From positions 1-37,971 of the forward strand of contig JAUSCI010000004.1 in the NCBI GenBank assembly GCA_030651305.1: a DNA stretch of 37,971 nucleotides, written 5' to 3'. Source of the stretch: Sulfuritalea sp. GTDB taxonomy: Bacteria; Pseudomonadota; Gammaproteobacteria; Burkholderiales; Rhodocyclaceae. The translations under genes and the position numbers were made by a program. Shown piece after piece: positions 33,187 to 37,971 of this stretch (positions within the stretch are counted from its first letter, which is position 1; every line of letters begins with the position of its first letter). The notes beneath the pieces were generated by a model. It was not told the origin of the DNA and did not search any database. It saw only the letters and a program-made list of their open reading frames with translations.

Positions 33187-34398
33187 ATGCGCCATGCCGA
33201 TGTCCTGCGTTTCGCCCGCGATGCGGCGACGGCCTATCCGCTGCGCACCTCGCTTTCGGTGCTGGCGATGGCCATCGGCGTGGCGGCCGTGGTCGTGCTC
33301 ACCTCCCTCGGCGACGGCGCACGGCGCTATGTGGTCGAACAGTTTTCCTCGCTCGGCAGCAACCTCGTCATCGTCCTGCCGGGACGCTCCGCCACCGGCG
33401 GCTTCAGCCCGGCCAACGCTGTCACCACCACGCCGCGCGACCTGACCGTGGAAGATGCGGCGGCCTTGGCCCGTCTGCCGGCGGTGCGGCATGTGGCGCC
33501 GCTGACCGCCGGCAACTCCGAGATCAATGCCAACGGCCGGCTGCGCGAAGTCGTGGTCGCCGGCACCGCGTCGACCTACCTCGAAATCCGCAGCTTCAAG
33601 ATCGCTCAGGGCCATTTCCTGCCCGAAGCCGACTGGAGCCGCGGCGCACCGGTGGCCGTGATCGGCGCCAAGATCCAGGACGAGATCTTTGCCGGCCGCC
33701 CCGCGGTGGGTGAACTGATCCGCCTCGGCGACCGGCGCCTGCGCATCATCGGCGTGCTGAAGGCCACCGGTCAGGGCGTGGGGGGGCTGAACACCGACGA
33801 GGTGGTGTTCGTGCCGGTGGGAATCGCCCAAGGCATGTTCAACACCCATACCCTGTTCCGCATCCTGATCGAGGCCAGGGGCCGCGACCGGATCGAGGAG
33901 GTGAAACGCGAGGTGACGGCGCTCCTCAAGACCCGCCATAGCGGCGAGGAGGATGTCACGGTGATCACCCAGGATGCCGTGCTGGCCACCTTCGACAAGC
34001 TGCTGCGGGCGCTCACCGCCGCAGTAGCCGGCATCGCCGCGATCAGCCTGGCCGTGGCCGGCATTCTGGTGATGAACGTGATGCTGGTGGCGGTGACGCA
34101 GCGCACCGCCGAAATCGGCCTGCTCAAGGCGCTAGGCGCACGCGGCGACACCATCCGCAATGCCTTCATGGCCGAGGCGGCCATGCTGTCCCTGGTCGGC
34201 GCGCTGACCGGCTACGGCCTCGGCCTGTTCGGCGCCTTCGTCCTGCGCCAGGTGTATCCGGTGTTTCCCGCCTACCCGCCGGATTGGGCGGTGGTCGCCG
34301 CGCTGGTGACCTCGCTGTCCACCGGCCTGCTGTTCGGCATCATGCCGGCGCGCCGCGCGGCCCGACTGGATCCCGTGCAGGCATTGATGAAACACTGA
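33187..34398 (+). CDS. MacB-type ABC permease, first (FtsX/MacB_PCD)
   Basis: The 403-residue protein has the MacB topology. One N-terminal helix (L-S-V-L-A-M-A-I-G-V-A-A-V-V-V-L-T-S-L-G) is followed by a large periplasmic domain (about 40-270). Three C-terminal helices then cover V-A-G-I-A-A-I-S-L-A-V-A-G-I-L-V-M-N-V-M, A-A-M-L-S-L-V-G-A-L-T-G-Y-G-L-G and the last one ending R-R-A-A-R-L-D-P-V-Q-A-L. The motif T-A-E-I-G-L-L-K-A-L-G-A links to the ATPase. It shares the end signature with the next gene but is clearly a paralogue, not a copy. Confidence 0.92.
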   Translation: MRHADVLRFARDAATAYPLRTSLSVLAMAIGVAAVVVLTSLGDGARRYVVEQFSSLGSNLVIVLPGRSATGGFSPANAVTTTPRDLTVEDAAALARLPAVRHVAPLTAGNSEINANGRLREVVVAGTASTYLEIRSFKIAQGHFLPEADWSRGAPVAVIGAKIQDEIFAGRPAVGELIRLGDRRLRIIGVLKATGQGVGGLNTDEVVFVPVGIAQGMFNTHTLFRILIEARGRDRIEEVKREVTALLKTRHSGEEDVTVITQDAVLATFDKLLRALTAAVAGIAAISLAVAGILVMNVMLVAVTQRTAEIGLLKALGARGDTIRNAFMAEAAMLSLVGALTGYGLGLFGAFVLRQVYPVFPAYPPDWAVVAALVTSLSTGLLFGIMPARRAARLDPVQALMKH

Positions 34399-34399
34399 G

Positions 34400-35602
34400 A
34401 TGCTTCTGACTGACTCCCTCAGACTGGCCATCCGTGCCATCACTTCGCAGCGCCTGCGCAGCTTCCTGACCCTGCTCGGAATTGCCGTCGGCATCGCCGC
34501 GGTGATCCTGCTGACCTCGATCGGCGAGGGCATCCACCGCTATGTGCTGGCCGAGTTCACCCAGTTCGGCACCAATGTCGTCGGCATCCACCCGGGGCGC
34601 ACCAAGACCGGCGGCGGCGCGCTGTCCGGCCTGCCGAGCAGCGCCAGGCCGCTCTCGCTGGATGACGCCGAAGCCCTGGCGCGCCTGCCCAACGTCGTGG
34701 CGGTATCGCCCAGCGTCTTTGGCAACGCCGAAGTCAATGCCAATGGCCGCCTGCGCCGCGTCTCGGTCTATGGCGTCGGCCCGGACATGCTCACCGTGTT
34801 CAAGCTCAAAGTGCGCAGCGGCCAGTTCCTGCCGGCGGACGAGGCCGGCAGCGCCCGCGCCCAGGTGGTGCTGGGCTCCAAGCTGAAGAATGAACTCTAC
34901 GGCAGCGAGAATGCGCTCGGCACGCGGGTGCGCATCGGCGGCCTGCAGTTCCGCGTGATCGGCATCATGGAATCCAAGGGCCAGTTTCTCGGCATCGATC
35001 TCGACGACACCGCCTGGGTGCCTGCGGCACGCGCCCTTGAACTGTTCAATCGCGAGGGCCTCAACGAAATCAACGTCTCCGCCGCCGAAGGCGTGTCCTC
35101 GGCGAGCGTGGTGGCCGCGGTCAAGGAAATGATGAAAGCCCGCCATGGCCATGAGGATGTCACCATCATCAGCCAGGATGAAATGCTGAGCACGCTGGGC
35201 GGCATCCTCGACGTGCTGACCATGGCCGTCGGCGCGCTGGGCGGCATTTCGCTCCTGGTCGGCGGCGTCGGCATCGTCACCATCATGACCATTGCCGTCA
35301 CCGAACGGACCAACGAGATCGGCCTGCTGGTCGCGCTCGGCGCCAGGCGGCAGACCATTCTCGGCCTCTTCCTCGGCGAAGCAGTGGCGCTCGCCGCGAT
35401 CGGCGGCCTGGTCGGCCTGCTGCTCGGCATGGGGCTGGCGCAGCTGATCAGCTTCTTCGTCCCGGCCCTGCCGGTGCATACGCCTCTGTCATTCGTGCTG
35501 CTGGCCGAGGCATTGGCGGCGGCCATCGGGCTGGCCGCCGGCGTCCTGCCCGCAAGGCGCGCGGCACGGCTCGATCCGGTCGAGGCGTTGCGCACCGAAT
35601 GA
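34400..35602 (+). CDS. MacB-type ABC permease, second (FtsX/MacB_PCD)
   Basis: The 400-residue protein follows the first permease after one base. It has the same layout: an N-terminal helix (F-L-T-L-L-G-I-A-V-G-I-A-A-V-I-L-L-T-S-I-G-E-G), a periplasmic domain (P-G-R-T-K-T-G-G-G-A, then F-G-N-A-E-V-N-A-N-G-R), and three C-terminal helices with T-N-E-I-G-L-L-V-A-L-G-A. The end R-R-A-A-R-L-D-P-V-E-A-L-R-T-E is the MacB consensus. Two different permeases with one ATPase and one adaptor suggest a heteromeric exporter for an unknown substrate, perhaps peptides or lipoproteins. Confidence 0.92.
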   Translation: MLLTDSLRLAIRAITSQRLRSFLTLLGIAVGIAAVILLTSIGEGIHRYVLAEFTQFGTNVVGIHPGRTKTGGGALSGLPSSARPLSLDDAEALARLPNVVAVSPSVFGNAEVNANGRLRRVSVYGVGPDMLTVFKLKVRSGQFLPADEAGSARAQVVLGSKLKNELYGSENALGTRVRIGGLQFRVIGIMESKGQFLGIDLDDTAWVPAARALELFNREGLNEINVSAAEGVSSASVVAAVKEMMKARHGHEDVTIISQDEMLSTLGGILDVLTMAVGALGGISLLVGGVGIVTIMTIAVTERTNEIGLLVALGARRQTILGLFLGEAVALAAIGGLVGLLLGMGLAQLISFFVPALPVHTPLSFVLLAEALAAAIGLAAGVLPARRAARLDPVEALRTE

Positions 35603-35649
35603 GGCCGAGGCAGCGTATCGGGGCGGGCGGACGGTGCTACATCGGCGCG

Positions 35650-36165
35650 ATGCACCTACTCCTTGTCGTCGCGCTGACCATCCCGCTCGCCGCCATTGCC
35701 GACGACTTCGACGGCAGGGTGGTCGGCGTGAGTAGCGGTGACACGATCACCGTGCTCGACAGCGCCCAGGGTCGCCACGAGATCAGGCTCGTCGGTGTCG
35801 GCGCTCCCGAATCCGACCAGCCATTCGGTCAGCAGTCCAGGAAGCATCTGTCCGACCTGGTGTTCGGCAAGAATGTCAGGGTGGAATGGCTCAAGCGTGA
35901 CCGCTACGGGCACATCCTCGGCAAGGTGATGGTGCAACCGCGCGGTTGCCCGGCGTGCCGGAAAACGCGCGATGCCGGTCTGGCGCAGTTGGAGACGGGT
36001 CTTGCCTGGTGGTATCGGGAATACCGTCGCGAGCAGTCGCTGGAAGACCAGGGGCGCTACGAGTACGCCGAGTTCGATACACGGACCAGGCGAATCGGCT
36101 TGTGGCGGCACGAGGCGCCTGTGCCGCCGTGGGAGTGGCGCAAGAGGAACCGGATCGCGACCTAG
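35650..36165 (+). CDS. Secreted thermonuclease (staphylococcal nuclease-like)
   Basis: The 171-residue protein has a signal peptide (L-L-L-V-V-A-L-T-I-P-L-A-A-I-A/D-D near residue 16) and an SNase OB-fold (V-V-G-V-S-S-G-D-T-I-T-V-L-D). It has the catalytic R-L-V-G-V-G-A-P-E-S-D-Q-P-F-G and R-D-R-Y-G-H-I-L-G-K. A C-P-A-C pair follows, with G-L-A-Q-L-E-T-G-L-A-W-W-Y-R. The family motif G-I-D-A-P-E reads G-V-G-A-P-E here, so the calcium-binding Asp is a Gly. The start is taken at M-H-L-L-L because the signal peptide begins there. Confidence 0.88.
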   Translation: MHLLLVVALTIPLAAIADDFDGRVVGVSSGDTITVLDSAQGRHEIRLVGVGAPESDQPFGQQSRKHLSDLVFGKNVRVEWLKRDRYGHILGKVMVQPRGCPACRKTRDAGLAQLETGLAWWYREYRREQSLEDQGRYEYAEFDTRTRRIGLWRHEAPVPPWEWRKRNRIAT

Positions 36166-36366
36166 GACGGCAGGAAAAGCCGGCCGGCCTCTGGCCCGGT
36201 TTATTGCACAGCGCGCTTCCGCACTGCCGGGTTTGGCCGCATTCGCAACTACGCGCGCCGTTTTTTGCGCCCAAGACCTTCTGAGCCACCCGCTTAGCGT
36301 TTGATCAACCCTCTGCACGAAACTGGCCAGACTGTCTTGTGGCCCTCTGGGTGAGGGCGTCCGTCC

Positions 36367-36657
36367 TCACCGACCAAGTGCGATGACTTCTCCGTTGGCG
36401 ATGGCCAGCAGCGGCGTGCCAATTGTCAAGCTGAAATCAATACCTCCGTGCAGTCCGCTGTTTCGATCGGATCGGCGCGGGCTACCGTCGTAGCGCGTGG
36501 GGGAGGCAAATGGCGAAGAAATGGGCTAGCAAGAATAGCCGCCCGGAAATTCCATAGTCAGTCCGCTGGCGCTGATATCGTGGCTACGGAGCTCAACTTG
36601 TGCCTGTACCGGGAAGGCCGGCATCACAGCGAGAAGAATCGCAAGTTTCAAGGCCAT
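36367..36657 (-). pseudogene. M23-family peptidase relic with in-frame TAG and early stop
   Basis: Reading from ATG 36657, the frame gives a signal peptide (M-A-L-K-L-A-I-L-L-A-V-M-P-A-F-P-V-Q-A-Q) and then V-E-L-R-S-H-D-I-S-A-S-G-L-T-M-E-F-P-G-G-Y-S-C. An in-frame TAG follows at 36526-36528. The same frame continues S-S-P-F-A-S-P-T-R-Y-D-G, R-N-S-G-L-H-G-G-I-D-F-S, and G-T-P-L-L-A-I-A-N-G-E-V-I-A-L-G, then TGA at 36367-36369. H-x-G-x-D-F and G-T-P-L-L-A-x-A-x-G are M23 metallopeptidase marks (zinc His and Asp), but the catalytic second half is missing. It is a decayed cell-wall endopeptidase gene. The rest of 36166-36720 holds nothing else I can name. Confidence 0.65.
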
Positions 36658-36717
36658 TTTCTTGGCAAAGCAGTTTCCCTGCAACGCCGGGTTGGGCGTC
36701 GGCGCCACCGCTAACAT

Positions 36718-37050
36718 TCAACTGCCAGACGTCGCGCGGCGTTTTGTCGCGGGGCGGTTTGATTGCTTGGAGGCGCGCGGATCGGCCAGAAGGCCCGTAA
36801 CGTACTTGTGAAGAACGCTGGCGATGAGCGTTTGGTACGGCACACCTTCTTCAAGCGCCTTGACTTGAATGTCGCTCAAATCGCCAGAGGACAGGCGAAT
36901 GTTGACCCGACGATCCTTAATGGCCGTAGCGCGCGCTGCTGCCTTGAATTTCGCAAGCTCGGCCTTCGTGGCAACTGACTTCAGTTGGCCTTTCTCAAAG
37001 GCGGTAAGGACTTCATGTTCGTAGGCATCAATTTTCGGCATCTGTTTCAC
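36718..37050 (-). CDS. CopG-type antitoxin (BrnA-like)
   Basis: The 110-residue protein has a ribbon-helix-helix core in R-R-V-N-I-R-L-S-S-G-D-L-S-D-I-Q-V-K-A-L-E-E-G-V-P-Y-Q-T-L-I-A-S-V-L-H-K-Y (about residues 47-85). An acidic N-terminal segment (Y-E-H-E-V-L-T-A-F-E-K-G-Q) probably contacts the toxin. Such proteins repress their own operon with the toxin. Starts at 37050 (M-K-Q-M-P-K) or 37041 (M-P-K-I-D-A-Y) are both possible. The frame overlaps the upstream toxin gene by 23 bp. Confidence 0.85.
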   Translation of the reverse strand: MKQMPKIDAYEHEVLTAFEKGQLKSVATKAELAKFKAAARATAIKDRRVNIRLSSGDLSDIQVKALEEGVPYQTLIASVLHKYVTGLLADPRASKQSNRPATKRRATSGS

Positions 37051-37321
37051 CTTGATTCAAATAGTCCCGCGTTGCCTTGCGGCTCGGGATTGCGGTCTTG
37101 AGGAAGAAATAGTCTTCCTCTTCGACAAACGGCACCAAATAGACGTAGTTGTCACACGCGACTACAAGAACGCGCTGTCTGGGGTATTTCGCCTGGTTCG
37201 GGTGAGCCAGGATGTCCAGCAACCCACCGGCCTCGATTGAAACAACAATGCTCTCAAACGAAATACCCCGCTCTGCTTTGACGGTCTCGTTCTTCTCCGG
37301 ACTCCAGCGATATGGTTTCAT
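37028..37321 (-). CDS. BrnT-like toxin of a type II toxin-antitoxin pair
   Basis: The 97-residue protein begins M-K-P-Y-R-W-S-P-E-K-N-E-T-V-K-A-E-R-G-I-S-F-E. It has Y-P-R-Q-R-V-L-V-V-A-C-D-N-Y-V-Y-L-V-P-F-V-E and T-A-I-P-S-R-K-A-T-R-D-Y. That is the BrnT/RelE-like ribonuclease toxin pattern with basic residues near the C-terminus. Toxin-first order with an RHH antitoxin overlapping it is the BrnTA arrangement. The region around it is made of broken genes, as expected for a mobile-region addiction module. Confidence 0.82.
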   Translation of the reverse strand: MKPYRWSPEKNETVKAERGISFESIVVSIEAGGLLDILAHPNQAKYPRQRVLVVACDNYVYLVPFVEEEDYFFLKTAIPSRKATRDYLNQGETDAEN

Positions 37322-37365
37322 GAGGGCAGTTTACGCTGCTGTGTGCCTTTTGTCACCACATCACG

Positions 37366-37659
37366 CTAATTGGCGACAGACTGCTGGAACTGGTGGCGCA
37401 ACTGCCGCCATGTTTAATCGGCATGGAAGCCTGCTCCGGCGCGCACCACTGGGCGCGGCTGTTCCGCCAGCATGGCCACACTGTGAAGCTGATGGCGCCC
37501 AAGTTCGTCACGCCCTATCGCATGTCGGGCAAACGTGGCAAGACGGCATCGTGTGTCCGCAGAAGGTCGGTGGTGGCCATTGCCGCGAAAAATGCGCGGC
37601 TGGCGTGGGCGGTGTTGAAGTACGGCGAGGAGTTTCGTCTCAAGCCGAGCGCGGCCTGA
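37366..37659 (+). pseudogene. IS110-family transposase remnant with internal deletion
   Basis: The frame is open from 37324 and carries L-L-E-L-V-A-Q-L-P-P-C-L-I-G-M-E-A-C-S-G-A-H-H-W-A-R (a conserved block of the IS110 DEDD domain). It continues with H-T-V-K-L-M-A-P-K-F-V-T-P-Y-R-M-S-G-K-R-G-K, then jumps to V-V-A-I-A-A-K-N-A-R-L-A-W-A-V-L, the IS110 C-terminal end, and stops at 37657-37659. The full protein is about 320-400 residues, so some 250 residues are deleted. No N-terminal start or complete DEDD set remains, so it is inactive. Confidence 0.75.
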
Positions 37660-37722
37660 AGCTCCGATAAATGGGCCAGCAGGAAAGGATATTGAAGGGA
37701 ATATGTCCGTCGCCGGAGGGCA

Positions 37723-37872
37723 GAGGTGGAACCGGTGTTCGGCAACATCCGCCACAACAAGGGGCTGGACCGCTTCACCTTGCGCGGGCAGAAGAAGGTC
37801 GATGGACAGTGGAAGCTCTATTGCCTGGTACACAACATCGAGAAGCTGGCACATCATGGCTATGCGCAGTAG
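37723..37872 (+). pseudogene. IS1182-like transposase, C-terminal remnant
   Basis: From about 37723 the plus strand reads E-V-E-P-V-F-G-N-I-R-H-N-K-G-L-D-R-F-T-L-R-G, then K-V-D-G-Q-W-K-L-Y-C-L-V-H-N-I-E-K-L, and stops at TAG 37870-37872. This is the C-terminal end of IS1182/IS5-superfamily DDE transposases (the last Glu and the Y-C-L-V-H-N-I tail). No start and no upstream DDE domain are present. It lies 63 bp after the IS110 relic. Confidence 0.75.
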
Positions 37873-37922
37873 GCAGGAAGGGCGGGAAAGGACCCTCAAA
37901 CAGGGTATGCCGGCGGCTTGAG

Positions 37923-37950
37923 GCAAAAGTCGGCGCTGGCGGCACGGCGA
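37923..37950 (+). repeat. Dispersed short repeat, copy D (after the IS1182 remnant)
   Basis: GCAAAAGTCGGCGCTGGC, GG, then CACGGCGA. It matches copy B at 24 of 25 positions. It lies about 50 bp after the transposase relic. Confidence 0.75.
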
Positions 37951-37971
37951 GCGACGCGGGTCGATGACGAA

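Noticed and set aside
36367-36369. TGA in the M23 relic as selenocysteine, given selD in the window
   Set aside because: The residue is not in a redox context, homology stops there, no SECIS-like hairpin is evident and an upstream TAG already breaks the frame.
36526-36528. In-frame TAG in the M23 relic as a recoded amber codon
   Set aside because: A second in-frame TGA truncates the catalytic domain and no pyrrolysine or suppressor system is visible; simple decay fits better.

Overview
The window looks like a chromosomal segment of a GC-rich betaproteobacterium. Three things suggest this: the gene order plsX-fabH-fabD-fabG-acpP-fabF, ygfX, nadB, rpoE-rseABC-degP, lepA-lepB-rnc-era-recO-pdxJ-acpS-nagZ; protein sequences of the betaproteobacterial type; and many 1-4 bp start/stop overlaps. 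I would place it near Rhodocyclales/Nitrosomonadales, but that is inference. There are no rRNA or tRNA genes, no CRISPR array and no intact mobile element.

Layout. (1) 1-1183: the 5' end of a 2-selenouridine synthase gene (mnmH) runs off the left edge, divergent from selD; together they form a selenium-to-tRNA module. (2) 1200-4145: an accessory island with a HigBA-type toxin-antitoxin pair, a truncated RTX calcium-binding protein, and the front half of a second HigA-type antitoxin between degraded repeat boxes. (3) 4149-6437 (minus strand): yceF/maf, an RsmI-like methyltransferase and egtD (histidine trimethylase) in one tight operon. (4) 6484-12599 (plus strand): yceD-rpmF, a strong terminator, then the fatty-acid synthesis cluster. 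(5) 12612-14639: ygfX and convergent nadB. (6) 14827-19046: the envelope-stress sigma operon rpoE-rseA-rseB-rseC-degP and a small glutaredoxin. (7) 19092-26711: lepA to nagZ, interrupted by two palindromic intergenic repeats. (8) 26790-30902 (minus strand): a broken methyltransferase relic, a RidA protein, an unrecognised gene, then ArsC-like/Hsp33/spermidine-synthase-like/EamA genes. (9) 31314-36165 (plus strand): a MacA/MacB-type export system with one ATPase and two permeases, then a secreted nuclease. (10) 36367-37971: a decaying region with a dead M23 peptidase, a BrnT/CopG-type toxin-antitoxin pair, and remnants of IS110- and IS1182-like transposases.

Most of the window is ordinary housekeeping. 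The most unusual signals lie elsewhere. A short (~24-27 bp) dispersed repeat occurs in at least five places spread over 36 kb. Two of these lie inside open reading frames (recO and the spermidine-synthase-like gene), in the same frame, reading K-V-G-(A/P)-G-D-T-(A/P). An Hsp33 chaperone has kept only one cysteine of each of its two zinc-binding pairs. Several gene relics were found by reading frames without start codons: mnmH 5' end, ICMT relic, M23 relic and IS1182 tail.
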